This document shows positions 16,640 to 25,112 of a DNA stretch of 64,000 bases, one piece after another. The notes beneath the pieces were generated by a model. That model saw only the letters and a list, made by a program, of their open reading frames with translations, had not been told where the DNA came from and ran no database searches. Position numbers and translations under genes: made by a program. The first letter of the stretch is position 1. Each line of letters starts with the position of its first letter. Where the stretch lies: the NCBI RefSeq assembly GCF_900626145.1, contig NZ_LR130816.1, forward strand, positions 597,510 through 661,509, written 5' to 3'. This DNA is from Intestinimonas timonensis (GTDB lineage: Bacteria > Bacillota > Clostridia > Oscillospirales > Oscillospiraceae).

Positions 16640-16789
16640 ATGATCTATTACACGGGTGATATCCACGGAGACCCCTATGAGGTCATACAGTTTTGCGACA
16701 GCAAGAAGCTGACAGAGCAGGATACTCTGGTTCTGCTTGGAGATGTAGGAGCGAACTACTACCGAAACCGGCGAGACACAGGGATATGA
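16640..16789 (+). pseudogene. Metallophosphoesterase, N-terminal fragment
   Basis: The ATG follows AAAGGTGG and gives MIYYTGDIHGDPYEVIQFCDSKKLTEQDTLVLLGDVGANYY. The GDIHG and GDVGAN metal-binding motifs of calcineurin-like phosphatases are present. After about 43 residues the sequence switches to unrelated DNA and stops. The rest (GNHE and histidine motifs) is missing, so it is inactive. Confidence 0.75.
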
Positions 16790-16871
16790 GTACACCTATA
16801 CCCTCAAGCCCATCAACACCAATGACCCCGACGAGATGATGGCCGACTATGGACATGTCACCTACCGGTAA
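16764..16871 (+). pseudogene. C-terminal scrap of an unrecognised element gene
   Basis: In the next frame after the junction: ETGETQGYEYTYTLKPINTNDPDEMMADYGHVTYR-stop. It reads like a genuine protein tail with no start of its own. Confidence 0.4.
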
Positions 16872-16939
16872 TACGTGTAAAAACCTGCCTTGTGTCGGGC
16901 AATGGCCTTTTAAAATATTACATAAGGCATATAAAACAG

Positions 16940-16973
16940 AAATCCGCTGGGATCACCTGATCCCAGCGGATTT
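16940..16973 (+). terminator. Terminator at the right part of the mobile region
   Basis: Perfect 16-bp stem AAATCCGCTGGGATCA / TGATCCCAGCGGATTT with a 2-nt loop. Confidence 0.85.
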
Positions 16974-17198
16974 ATTGCTATTTCCTGCATTTGAGAGCAC
17001 AAAAGGTGTGTAGCATACCTCAAGAAAATCATTCGATCCCATCAGATTCAGAGTCATCTACTTCAAGTTTTGACCGTGAGCAGATAATCTGTTTTCTGAA
17101 TGCAGTAAATTGCGCTTTTTCCTCAGAGTGTTCTGAAAATGTGGGATGGAAGTGGTATTTCAGGCAATACATTTTGAAAAAGTCAACTCCCGTGGAAA
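16974..17198. other. Non-coding gap at the element/chromosome transition
   Basis: 225 AT-richer bases. I see no gene with a credible start and no copy of the tRNA-fMet 3' end or of the sequence near 2400 that would mark an attachment site. An inverted repeat CGCTCCGGAA/TTCCGGAGCG (from 17219) lies inside the 3' end of thiE. Confidence 0.5.
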
Positions 17199-17834
17199 TC
17201 AGCTTATCAGAGCAGTATCCGCTCCGGAAACTCGTTCCGGAGCGTTGTCAAAGGCCGCCAGCAACGCTGCCGGATCGGGACAGACCATGAGACCGCTCAT
17301 GACGCAGCCGCCTCGGGCGCCGGTGGCCAGCACTGGCGAAAGATTCTCCGGCGCAATGCCCCCGATGGCCCACACGGGGATGGTCACAGCCCGGCATACC
17401 TCCCGGAGAAAGGGGAGCCCCCTGGGGGCCAGCCCCTTTTTGCAGTCGGTGGCGAACACATGGCCGGCGGTGATATAGGTGCACCCCAGCGCCTCCGCCT
17501 CCCGTGCCTCCGCTGCGCTGTGGCAGGAGGCACCCAGCACCCGGAAGGAGTGCCGCTCCTCCTGGGACAGAGCCCGCAGCAGGGGGAGGGGCAGGTGGAG
17601 CCCCTCCGCCCCCAATTCCCGGGCCACGGCGGGGAAGCTGTGGAGGATGCAGGGGACCCCGTGGGCACGGCAGGCCGCCAGGACCCGCTCGGCCAGGGCG
17701 CGGTATGCCTTGGGGGACAGGTCCTTCTCCCGCAGGATCACCCCGGCGGGACCGGCGGCGGCAATCCGTTCCAGCCGGGTAAGAAAGTCCTCACGGCACA
17801 GGCTCCGATTGGTCACACACAGGATGTCAGACAT
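17199..17834 (-). CDS. thiE: Thiamine-phosphate synthase / TenI-like protein
   Basis: 211 residues with the TIM-barrel signatures of ThiE/TenI: LREKDLSPKAY near the N-terminus, LHLP, GASCHS, YITAGHVFATDCKKGLAPRG and PVWAIGGIAPENL. ThiE joins the thiazole and HMP moieties; TenI paralogues aromatise the thiazole. Being last in thiSFGHE it could be either. The final ~18 residues (NAPERVSGADTALIS) read through a terminator-like inverted repeat and may be an acquired extension. The start overlaps thiH by 8 bases. Confidence 0.85.
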   Translation of the reverse strand: MSDILCVTNRSLCREDFLTRLERIAAAGPAGVILREKDLSPKAYRALAERVLAACRAHGVPCILHSFPAVARELGAEGLHLPLPLLRALSQEERHSFRVLGASCHSAAEAREAEALGCTYITAGHVFATDCKKGLAPRGLPFLREVCRAVTIPVWAIGGIAPENLSPVLATGARGGCVMSGLMVCPDPAALLAAFDNAPERVSGADTALIS

Positions 17835-19089
17835 AGAGGTAGTCGTTCAGCACGGGCTGGAGGCCCTCGGCGGAGATGTCGGCATACATCCTGTCAAAGC
17901 TGCGGTCGTCGCTGATCTCAAACTGTTCGTCGCCCTCAGCCTCACTGTGCTCCTTGCCGGTGTACTTGCTTTCGTGGTCACCAATGCCGGTGGATACTCC
18001 GGCGGACACCTTGGTGGCGGCGATCTTCACGATGCCGTTGCGGAACTCCGCGCTCTCACGGGAGGACACGGTGATGCCCGCGAAAGGCAGGAAGATCCGA
18101 TAGGCGCACAGCACCTGACACAGCTGCCGCTCATGGACGTCCCGGGGGTTGATCTTCTCATTGTTGATGATGGGGCGCAGCCGGGGACAGGACAGGGACA
18201 TCTCGGCGTGGGGGTACTTGCGCTGGAGGTAGTAGACGTGGAGACCGGTGGCCAGGGCGTCCTTACGGAAGTCGGCCAGACCCAGCAGGGCAGAAAAGCC
18301 CACGCCCCGCATGCCGCCCATGAGGGCCCGCTCCTGGGCCTCAAAGCGGTAGGGCCACACCCGCTTATGGCCCATGAGGTGGAGGGTCTCATACTTGTCG
18401 GCGTCGTAGGTCTCCTGGAACACGGTGACGTAGTCGGCGCCGCAGGAGCGGAGGTAGCGGTACTCATCGCTGTTCACCGGATAGATCTCCAGGCCCACCA
18501 TGCGAAAGTATTTCCGGGCCAGCTTACAGGCCTCGCCGATGTACTCCACGCCGCTCATGGACCGGCTCTCGCCGGTGAGAAGGAGCACCTCCTCCATGCC
18601 GGAGTCGGCGATGACCTGCATCTCGCGCTCAATCTGCTCCGTGCTCAGCTTCATGCGCTTGATGTGGTTGTAGCAGTTGAAGCCGCAGTAGATGCAGTAG
18701 TTCTCGCAGTAGTTGGCGATGTACAGGGGGGTAAAGAGGTAGACCGTGTTGCCGAAGTGCTTGCGGGTCTCCAGCCGGGCCCGCTGGGCCATCCGCTCCA
18801 GGAAGGGCTCCGCCGCCGGGGAGAGAAGAGCCTTGAAATCCTCGATGGAGCAGGTCTCGTGGTCCAGAGCCGCCTCCACGTCCCGGGCGGTATAGCTCTC
18901 CGGGTCATAGGCGTGCATCTGGTCCATCACCTTGTCCATCACATCGGACTGGATGCGTTCCATGCCGGGGAGATAGGCCATGTGGTCGGTGCGGCTGGAG
19001 GGATCGGTTTCCAGCTTGTGCTTGCGTTCCAAGGCCTGGGGGCTCAAAAACTCCGAGTCCACCAGGAACTGGTTCTCTTTGTTTTCCAT
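17827..19089 (-). CDS. thiH: 2-iminoacetate synthase (radical SAM)
   Basis: 420 residues. The radical-SAM cluster motif CENYCIYCGF (CxxxCxxC) is clear, followed by EVLLLTGESRSM and ending in the BATS-domain region (SAGVSTGIGDHE). ThiH cleaves tyrosine to dehydroglycine and p-cresol for the thiazole ring, the anaerobic alternative to ThiO. Third-to-last gene product of the operon, translated before thiE. Confidence 0.95.
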   Translation of the reverse strand: MENKENQFLVDSEFLSPQALERKHKLETDPSSRTDHMAYLPGMERIQSDVMDKVMDQMHAYDPESYTARDVEAALDHETCSIEDFKALLSPAAEPFLERMAQRARLETRKHFGNTVYLFTPLYIANYCENYCIYCGFNCYNHIKRMKLSTEQIEREMQVIADSGMEEVLLLTGESRSMSGVEYIGEACKLARKYFRMVGLEIYPVNSDEYRYLRSCGADYVTVFQETYDADKYETLHLMGHKRVWPYRFEAQERALMGGMRGVGFSALLGLADFRKDALATGLHVYYLQRKYPHAEMSLSCPRLRPIINNEKINPRDVHERQLCQVLCAYRIFLPFAGITVSSRESAEFRNGIVKIAATKVSAGVSTGIGDHESKYTGKEHSEAEGDEQFEISDDRSFDRMYADISAEGLQPVLNDYLYV

Positions 19090-19102
19090 ACTGCGCCTCC
19101 TC

Positions 19103-19885
19103 TCAGTCCCGAAGGAAACCGGTGAGGGGGTCAGAGGCGGCGGCGCCCCGGACCAATACCCGGCCCAGCCCGGACAGATAGGCCTGTCGGCCCGCCTCGA
19201 TGGCCTTGCGGAAGGCGGAGGCCATCAGGGGCAGATCTCCGGCGGTGGCCAGGGCGGTGTTGGCCATGATGGCCGCCGCCCCCATCTCCATGGCCTCACA
19301 GGCCTGGGAGGGCCGGCCAATGCCGGCGTCCACGATGATGGGCAGGTCAATCTCGTCGATGAGAATCTGGATGAACTCGCGGGTGGCCAGGCCCTTGTTG
19401 GAGCCGATGGGGGAGGCCAGAGGCATCACTGCCGCCGCGCCGGCGTTCACCAGGTCCCGGGCCACATTCAGGTCGGGATACATGTAGGGCATGACCACAA
19501 AGCCCTCCTTGGCCAGGATCTCCGTGGCCCGGATGGTCTCCTGATTGTCGGGCAGCAGGTACTTGGAGTCCCGCATGATCTCAATCTTTACGAAGTCGCC
19601 GCAGCCCAGCTCACGGGCCAGCCGCGCGATGCGCACCGCCTCATCTGCATTCCGGGCGCCGGAGGTGTTGGGCAGCAGGGTGACTCCCTTGGGGATATAG
19701 TCCAGGATGTTTTCATGCTCCTTGGTGTTGGCCCTGCGGACCGCCAGGGTGATGAGCTGTGCCCCCGCGTCCCGGACGGCGGCCTCGATGAGCTTCAGGG
19801 AGTACTTCCCTGAGCCCAAAATGAAACGGGAGGTAAAGGTGTGTCCGCCGATGACCAGCGGATCGTTCTTCTGTTGTTCTGTCAT
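19103..19885 (-). CDS. thiG: Thiazole synthase
   Basis: 260 residues from ATG 19885, chosen because GAGGAG lies 6 bases upstream; the frame is open to 19990. Motifs: [10 protein letters not shown], the Schiff-base lysine region [42 protein letters not shown] and [27 protein letters not shown]. It forms the thiazole phosphate from DXP, dehydroglycine and ThiS-thiocarboxylate. Confidence 0.95.
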   Translation of the reverse strand: MTEQQKNDPLVIGGHTFTSRFILGSGKYSLKLIEAAVRDAGAQLITLAVRRANTKEHENILDYIPKGVTLLPNTSGARNADEAVRIARLARELGCGDFVKIEIMRDSKYLLPDNQETIRATEILAKEGFVVMPYMYPDLNVARDLVNAGAAAVMPLASPIGSNKGLATREFIQILIDEIDLPIIVDAGIGRPSQACEAMEMGAAAIMANTALATAGDLPLMASAFRKAIEAGRQAYLSGLGRVLVRGAAASDPLTGFLRD

Positions 19886-19929
19886 AGGGATCTCCTCATC
19901 TTTCCATATTATTTTTGGATGGGGCCGTA

Positions 19930-20565
19930 TTACGGCTCCGTTTCCCCGGCCAGGAGCCGGAGGATCATGTTGGCCTGATGGGCGGCACACACTGCCACCC
20001 GGGCGGATACAAGGCCCAGTCCGTCGGAGACATCGGAGGCCTCATCACCGCACAGGTACAGCCGCCCAAAGGCCCGCCGGGTGCGGATGGCGTTGGCGCT
20101 GCCCAGACCGGCCATGCCGGAGGCGGCCACCAGATACTTTTCCGGAAAATGCTCCAGCACGCCGGAGACCAGCATGGCTTTGGCCTCCGGCACGTCAAAG
20201 GCCTCGCAGATGATGTCGTCCCCCGCCAGCAGCGCCGGCAGGTTGTCCTCCGTCACCTTGACTGTGTCCATCCGCAGGGTACAGTAGGGGGCGATCCGGC
20301 CCAAAGTCTCCGCCAGGGCCTCAGTCTTGTACTGGCCCAGCTGGTCTACTGTGTACTGCTGACGGTTCAGGTTGGTGAGGTCCACCCGGTCGAAGTCGAT
20401 AAGGTGGAGCTGCCCCACACCCGCCCGGGCCAGGGCAATGGCCACGTTGGAGCCCAGGCCGCCCAGGCCGCAGACCGCGACCCGTCCGGCATCAAATCTG
20501 GCCTGGAGGGCTGCGCCATGGCGTTCAGCCAGGGCCCGACGCATCTCCTCGTGTGTGGGGATCAT
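19930..20565 (-). CDS. thiF: ThiS adenylyltransferase
   Basis: 211 residues from ATG 20565, one base after the thiS stop (TGACATG). The nucleotide-binding loop [34 protein letters not shown] and GQYKTEAL identify the E1/MoeB/ThiF family. This is the short clostridial form without zinc-finger CxxC pairs. It adenylates the ThiS C-terminus. Confidence 0.9.
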   Translation of the reverse strand: MIPTHEEMRRALAERHGAALQARFDAGRVAVCGLGGLGSNVAIALARAGVGQLHLIDFDRVDLTNLNRQQYTVDQLGQYKTEALAETLGRIAPYCTLRMDTVKVTEDNLPALLAGDDIICEAFDVPEAKAMLVSGVLEHFPEKYLVAASGMAGLGSANAIRTRRAFGRLYLCGDEASDVSDGLGLVSARVAVCAAHQANMILRLLAGETEP

Positions 20566-20566
20566 G

Positions 20567-20761
20567 TCAGCCGCCCCCCACAAAGCCTACCACCTCCAGG
20601 GCGTCCCCATCCGCCAAGACGGTCTCCCCGTAGAGCCGTTTGGGCACGATCTCGCCGTTTCGCTCCACCGCTACCCGGGACAGGTTGAACCCCGCCTCGG
20701 AAAGATAGTCGGACAGAATACGGCCGGACAGATCCAGCTCTGCTCCGTTGATTTTGACCAC
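20567..20761 (-). CDS. thiS: Sulfur carrier protein ThiS
   Basis: 64 residues from GTG 20761, set by AGGAGG 6 bases upstream; the longer frame would include the leader terminator. It has a beta-grasp ubiquitin-like pattern ([34 protein letters not shown]). The C-terminal GG needed for thiocarboxylation is present. First gene of the operon. Confidence 0.9.
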   Translation of the reverse strand: MVKINGAELDLSGRILSDYLSEAGFNLSRVAVERNGEIVPKRLYGETVLADGDALEVVGFVGGG

Positions 20762-20781
20762 GCTTTCGCCTCCTTTGCGAC

Positions 20782-20834
20782 AAAAAAGCCGCACGAAAGA
20801 ACTACACCCGTGGTGGTGTACCCCTTCGTGCGGC
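20782..20834 (-). terminator. Leader terminator in front of thiS
   Basis: On the minus strand, GCCGCACGAA (20834-20825) pairs with TTCGTGCGGC (20797-20788), with inner TACACC/GGTGTA, followed by TTTTTT (20787-20782). It lies between the thi promoter and thiS with no gene before it, so it acts as an attenuator. The conserved THI-box (TPP riboswitch) sequences are not present. Confidence 0.8.
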
Positions 20835-20857
20835 ATTTGCCTTACACTCTGGCGCTT

Positions 20858-20885
20858 ATTATAGCATAAGCGGATGGAATGTCAA
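20858..20885 (-). promoter_or_regulatory. Promoter of the thiSFGHE operon
   Basis: Minus strand TTGACA (20885-20880) and TATAAT (20863-20858), 16-bp spacer. The transcript would start near 20851, giving a leader of about 90 nt. Confidence 0.85.
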
Positions 20886-21010
20886 GATATGGAGGCGGGC
20901 GGCAAAAGGGTGATTTTGTCACAGAAGGGGCGGGCAGTTTTTGGTATCCTAAGCCTGTAAACAAGAAAAGACCGGAGTGGAACTGCCGCCCGGCAAAGGG
21001 AGAAACGTAT

Positions 21011-21162
21011 ATGGGCCTGTTTGATTTTTTGCTCCACCGCCCTGATTTTGAAGAGGGACTGGAGCGCCCGGGCCTGCGCCTGGCTGAAGCGGCAGGGCCA
21101 TGAGGCCGTAAACCTGGGCGGCATCGGCGGCTACCGGGGCCCATTGGAAACCAAAGGATAAG
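21011..21162 (+). pseudogene. Decayed rhodanese-like gene
   Basis: The ATG at 21011 begins MGLFDFLLHRPDFEEGLE and soon stops. In the +1 frame the next bases read ARACAWLKRQGHEAVNLGGIGGYRGPLE, the typical end of a single-domain rhodanese. About 60 residues, including the catalytic cysteine loop, are missing and the frame is shifted. It was probably once the partner of the downstream reductase, which has its own rhodanese domain. Confidence 0.65.
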
Positions 21163-21173
21163 GAGGAAACGCC

Positions 21174-22895
21174 ATGAAAGTCGTTATCGTCGGAGGCGTG
21201 GCCGGAGGGGCCACTGCCGCTGCCCGCCTGCGCCGCCTGAACGAGGAGGCCGAGATCATCATCCTGGAGCGGACCGGATATGTCTCCTACGCCAACTGCG
21301 GTCTGCCCTACTACATCGGGGGGACCATCCAGGACAAGGGGGCGCTGACCCTCCAGACCCCGGAGAGTTTTCGGGCCCGGTTCAACATCGACGTCCGTGT
21401 CAGGAACGAAGTCCTCTCCGTGCAGCCCGAGGAGCACACCGTCACCGTCCGCCGCCTGGAGGACGGCAGCGAGTACACCGAGACCTATGACAAGCTGATC
21501 CTCTCCCCGGGGGCCAAGGCCATCCGGCCTCCCCTGCCCGGCATCGACCTGGAGGGCATTTTCACCCTGCGTACCGTGGAGGACACCTTCCGCATCCGGA
21601 ACTTCCTGGAGCGGGAGCGGCCTAAGTCCGCCGTGGTGGTGGGCGGCGGCTTCATCGGTCTGGAGATGGCGGAGAACCTGATCCATGCCGGGGTCCGCAC
21701 CACCATGATCCAGCTGGACGACCAGGTGCTGCTGCCTTTGGACAAGGATCTGGTTGGCGAGGTCCACGCCTACCTGCGGGGCCAGGGCTTGGACCTGCGG
21801 CTGAGCACCGCCGTTACCGGCTTCCGCCGTCGGGGCGGAAAGGTGGAGACCCTCATCGGGGAGGAGGCGCCGGTGGCCGCCGACCTGGTCATCCTGGCCA
21901 TCGGCGTGGCCCCTGAGTCCGATCTGGCCCGCCGGGCGGGCCTCACCCTGGGGCAGAAGGGCGCCATCGTGGTGGATGACCACATGCGCACCTCCCACCC
22001 GGACATCTACGCCGTGGGCGACGCGGTGGAGCTCACCCACGCCGTCACCGGTCAGAAGGCCCTGGTGGCCCTGGCCGGACCGGCCAACCGGCAGGGCCGT
22101 GTGGCTGCCGACCACATCTGCGGCCTTACCCAGGGCTATGCCGGGGCCCAGGGCTCCTCCATCCTCAAGCTCTTCGGTATGACGGCGGCCGCCACCGGCC
22201 TCAACGAGCGGGCCGCCAAGGCCGCCGGGGTGGCCTATGACAAGGCGGTGACCTACTCCGCCTCCCACGCCACCTACTACCCCGGGGCACAGAACATGAC
22301 TGTCAAGACCCTCTTTGACCCGGATACCGGCCGCATCCTGGGGGCTCAGATCGTGGGCTTTGACGGGGTGGACAAGCGTATCGACGTCATGGCCGCCGCC
22401 GTCCGCCAGGGGCTCACCGCCCGGCAGCTCACCGAGCTGGATCTGGCCTACGTGCCCCCCTATTCCTCCGCCAAGGACCCGGTGAATATGGCGGGCTATG
22501 TCATCGAGAACCTGCGGAGCGGCCTGGTGGAACAGCACCACTGGGACCAGGTGGCCGGTCTGCCCGCCGACGGCTCGGTGACCCTCCTGGACGTCCGCAC
22601 CCCAGACGAAGTAAAGCAGCAGGGCCTGCTGCGGCCCGACGCCGTCCACATCCCCCTGGACGAGCTGCGGCAGCGGCTGGGGGAGCTGGACCCGGCCAAG
22701 AAGATCTATGTCAACTGCTTCAGCGGCCTGCGCAGCTATCTGGCCTGCCGCATCCTGAGCCAGAAGGGTTTCCGCTGCTCCAACCTCTCCGGCGGCTGGC
22801 GGTTCTGGTCTTACGCCGCCACGGACCGCGTCCACGACGCCATTCCCACCCATCCCTGCGGCATCCCCACCGAGCGGGGAGGCTGCGGCAAGTAA
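21174..22895 (+). CDS. CoA-disulfide reductase-like flavoprotein with C-terminal rhodanese domain
   Basis: 573 residues. FAD loop VVIVGGVAGGATAAARLRR at the start, active-site Cys42 in SYANCGLPYY, NAD(P)H loop VVVGGGFIGLEMAENL and DIYAVGDAVEL, then the dimerisation domain (NMTVKTLFD). From about 470 a rhodanese domain with LLDVRTPDE and catalytic loop VNCFSGLRSY. CoADR-Rhd enzymes reduce CoA disulfide, persulfides or polysulfides with NAD(P)H; the rhodanese handles sulfane sulfur. AAGGAGGAAACGCC precedes the ATG. Substrate not provable here; role in redox or sulfur stress. Confidence 0.9.
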   Translation: MKVVIVGGVAGGATAAARLRRLNEEAEIIILERTGYVSYANCGLPYYIGGTIQDKGALTLQTPESFRARFNIDVRVRNEVLSVQPEEHTVTVRRLEDGSEYTETYDKLILSPGAKAIRPPLPGIDLEGIFTLRTVEDTFRIRNFLERERPKSAVVVGGGFIGLEMAENLIHAGVRTTMIQLDDQVLLPLDKDLVGEVHAYLRGQGLDLRLSTAVTGFRRRGGKVETLIGEEAPVAADLVILAIGVAPESDLARRAGLTLGQKGAIVVDDHMRTSHPDIYAVGDAVELTHAVTGQKALVALAGPANRQGRVAADHICGLTQGYAGAQGSSILKLFGMTAAATGLNERAAKAAGVAYDKAVTYSASHATYYPGAQNMTVKTLFDPDTGRILGAQIVGFDGVDKRIDVMAAAVRQGLTARQLTELDLAYVPPYSSAKDPVNMAGYVIENLRSGLVEQHHWDQVAGLPADGSVTLLDVRTPDEVKQQGLLRPDAVHIPLDELRQRLGELDPAKKIYVNCFSGLRSYLACRILSQKGFRCSNLSGGWRFWSYAATDRVHDAIPTHPCGIPTERGGCGK

Positions 22896-22931
22896 ACCGT
22901 CCGAACGCGCGCTGGATTGCACCAGAGAGAC

Positions 22932-22962
22932 GAGGGCCGGCACCCAATGGGTGCCGGCCCTC
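22932..22962 (+). terminator. Terminator after the CoADR-rhodanese gene
   Basis: 14-bp stem GAGGGCCGGCACCC / GGGTGCCGGCCCTC followed by a short T-run. Confidence 0.85.
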
Positions 22963-22967
22963 TTTCG

Positions 22968-23024
22968 GGATACCGTCTTGCGGCGGGGGTTCCAATATGC
23001 TAAAATGCCACAAGAACGGTATCC
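22968..23024 (+). promoter_or_regulatory. Promoter framed by an inverted repeat
   Basis: TTGCGG (22978-22983), 17-bp spacer, TAAAAT (23001-23006). It is flanked by GGATACCGT (22968-22976) and ACGGTATCC (23016-23024), a possible operator pair. Confidence 0.55.
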
Positions 23025-23044
23025 TATTTTGGAGTTGGTAAAAA

Positions 23045-23731
23045 ATGTTCAGAAAGAAAGCGTTCCAGCCCCTGGCCGGGCCTCTGCCGCCTCTGGGGCT
23101 GCTGGATTTTGAATCCACCATGAAGTTTCGGGAGGACGCCCTGGAGCAGTACCGGGCCAACGGCTGGGACACGGCGGTGCTCCTGGACTGGATGATCCGT
23201 ACCCTGCTGAGCAGTCTCATGGCGGACAGCGCCTCCCGGATCTTCCTGCCCAAGACCGAGACCAGCCCCTTTGAGCTGGACGACCTGCTGCCTCTCTCCG
23301 CCGCAGCGCCCACGGGGCGGGTCAAGCTGCCCCTGAACCGGGTCTTTCTGCTGGCGCCGGTCTGGAACAACCGGGAGACCGCCGAGGAGCTCCACCAGGC
23401 CACCAGACGTTCCCCGGAGGAGCTGGAGGAGGGGGAGTCAGTGGGGGTCTACCTCAAGGAACTCAACCTGGCCATTGTGGACGCCGATCCCCACGAGAGC
23501 CTGTGCTGTCGTTTCCTGGGCCGTGGCACCGTCGTCCTGGACAGCTATTCCCTCCGGGACCTGGCCCCCATCATACGGACCGACGGGCAGGACTGGTTCG
23601 TGACGGAGGAGGACGGCGAGGAGAGCTACTGCCCTGTGCTGGAGCCTCGGATGGCCGCCCTCTACCGCCTGGGCCTGGAGCGGTACTATCCAAAACTCCT
23701 CTCCCGCCAGGACAGGGAGGAGCGAACCTGA
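23045..23731 (+). CDS. Hypothetical protein
   Basis: 228 residues, ATG preceded by TTGGAG. Probably cytoplasmic: no signal peptide or membrane segment. Sections of note: GLLDFESTMKFREDALEQYRANGWDTAVLLDWMI, EELEEGESVGVYLKELNLAIVDADPHESLCCRFLGRG and a C-terminal LEPRMAALYRLGLERYYPKLL. No family recognised. It is a single-gene unit with its own promoter and terminator, so probably a real gene. Confidence 0.65.
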   Translation: MFRKKAFQPLAGPLPPLGLLDFESTMKFREDALEQYRANGWDTAVLLDWMIRTLLSSLMADSASRIFLPKTETSPFELDDLLPLSAAAPTGRVKLPLNRVFLLAPVWNNRETAEELHQATRRSPEELEEGESVGVYLKELNLAIVDADPHESLCCRFLGRGTVVLDSYSLRDLAPIIRTDGQDWFVTEEDGEESYCPVLEPRMAALYRLGLERYYPKLLSRQDREERT

Positions 23732-23758
23732 ATTTTCTGGAAAACTGAGAAAAGAAAG

Positions 23759-23789
23759 GCGCGTATCCTGTTTGATACAGGATACGCGC
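23759..23789. terminator. Bidirectional terminator
   Basis: 13-bp stem GCGCGTATCCTGT / ACAGGATACGCGC with T-run on the + strand and A-run before it. It serves the hypothetical gene and the convergent FGGY kinase. Confidence 0.9.
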
Positions 23790-23794
23790 TTTTT

Positions 23795-25099
23795 TCAGCT
23801 GGAAATGTGGGCGGCGGCATAGGCGGCCGCGCCGCAGGCGGCCTCCTCCTGCCGGGTGGACAGGGAGAGGGGGCAGCCGAAGGTCTCCTCAAAGATCCGG
23901 CAGAGGTGGGGATTCTTTTGGAGACCGTTTCCGGAGCCCACCATCCGGGCGGGCATTTCTCCGCCGGCGGCCAGGTAGGAGCGGAACATGGTGTGGAGCT
24001 CCTGAGCCATGCCGTGCATGACACCGTGCATCAGATGGACCGGGGTGAAGTTGTCGGCGCCCAGCCAGGTGATGGCGCCCCGGCACAGGGGGTCCTTCCG
24101 GGTGCCCAGGAAGGTGGTGACCGTCTCCGGATAGTCCGTCACCGGTCCCGCCGCGTCCAGAGCGCGGCCCATGGCGCCGTAGAGACTGTCTGTCTCACTG
24201 CCGGCCATGGCCGCCACCTGGCGGAAGAACTGCTCCAGCAGGGCGTAGCTGCGGCCTCCGGCCAGGGAGGCCCCCACCAGCAGCCAGCCGCCGTCGGGGA
24301 AGGGACGGGTCTCCAGGGCCTCTGTCTCCAGATAGTTAGGGGAGTAGACGGAGACCTGCCCTCCCGTGCCCATATTGACCAGGAGGGTGCCGGCAGGCTG
24401 GCCTGCCGCGCCCAGGAAGCTGGCCTGATTGTCGCCCAGAGCCACGGTGACGGGGCGCCCCAGCGGACCGGTCCCCAGCACAGGCTCCTCCGCCATGGCG
24501 GGCAGCAGGCCGGCGCCTACGCCCGCCTGTAGCAGGGCCTCCCGGTCAAAGTCCCGGCGGCGCAGGTCGTAGACCCCCAGGCTGGCGGCGTTGGTGGGGT
24601 CCACAGCCGGCGCGGTCCGGCCGCTGAGGACCATGGCCAGATAGTCCGGAATGGTGCAGAACACGGCGGCCTCCGGCGGGACCAGACCGTTGAGGGCATT
24701 GTAGGCGTGGGTCACCATGCCGAAGCCGGTGGCCAGGGGATAGCCGGTGGTCTCGGACAGCCACTGCGCCCAGGTCATACCGTCCTCCCTCGGCTGCTGG
24801 CCCCGTCCGTCCTGCCAGGTATAGAGAGGGCTCACCGGGTTGCCCTGACTGTCCAGATAGAGAATGCCGTGCATCTGGCCGGTGACGCCGATGGCGGCCA
24901 CATCGCTGTGGTCCTCCAGGAGAGCATCCACCATGGCCAGTGCAGTGGAGCGGATGACAGCGGGGTCCTGAAGACGCTCCCAGGACGCCCCGGAGAGAAA
25001 GCTCTCGTTCTTCTCCGTGCGGGCCACGACCAGCTTCCCGTCCTCCAGCACCACCGCCGAGATGGTGGTGGTGCCGATGTCCAAACCCAGTGTTTTCAT
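23795..25099 (-). CDS. FGGY-family carbohydrate kinase (sedoheptulokinase-like)
   Basis: 434 residues from ATG 25099. N-terminal phosphate loop LGLDIGTTTISAVVLEDG; TGQMHGILYLD for sugar binding; DPTNAASLGVYD; the second-domain ATP site VALGDNQASFLGA, VNMGTGGQVSVYSP and GGEMPARMVGSGNGLQKNP. The nearest family I recall is sedoheptulo-/xylulokinase-like ketose kinases. Last gene of the activase-GRE-kinase operon, 13 bases after the GRE stop. It probably phosphorylates a ketose or the GRE substrate or product. Confidence 0.85.
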   Translation of the reverse strand: MKTLGLDIGTTTISAVVLEDGKLVVARTEKNESFLSGASWERLQDPAVIRSTALAMVDALLEDHSDVAAIGVTGQMHGILYLDSQGNPVSPLYTWQDGRGQQPREDGMTWAQWLSETTGYPLATGFGMVTHAYNALNGLVPPEAAVFCTIPDYLAMVLSGRTAPAVDPTNAASLGVYDLRRRDFDREALLQAGVGAGLLPAMAEEPVLGTGPLGRPVTVALGDNQASFLGAAGQPAGTLLVNMGTGGQVSVYSPNYLETEALETRPFPDGGWLLVGASLAGGRSYALLEQFFRQVAAMAGSETDSLYGAMGRALDAAGPVTDYPETVTTFLGTRKDPLCRGAITWLGADNFTPVHLMHGVMHGMAQELHTMFRSYLAAGGEMPARMVGSGNGLQKNPHLCRIFEETFGCPLSLSTRQEEAACGAAAYAAAHISS

Positions 25100-25112
25100 G
25101 GGGCGGTCCTCC

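Noticed and set aside
16991..17290. 99-residue frame between the element and thiE
   Set aside because: No ribosome site, composition like non-coding DNA, and it runs antisense into thiE.
20762..20880. TPP riboswitch before thiS
   Set aside because: The leader is about 90 nt and lacks the conserved THI-box sequence; only a terminator hairpin is present.
20949..22943. 664-residue antisense frame over the CoADR gene
   Set aside because: Same shadow effect; crosses intergenic DNA and the rhodanese remnant and shows no motifs.
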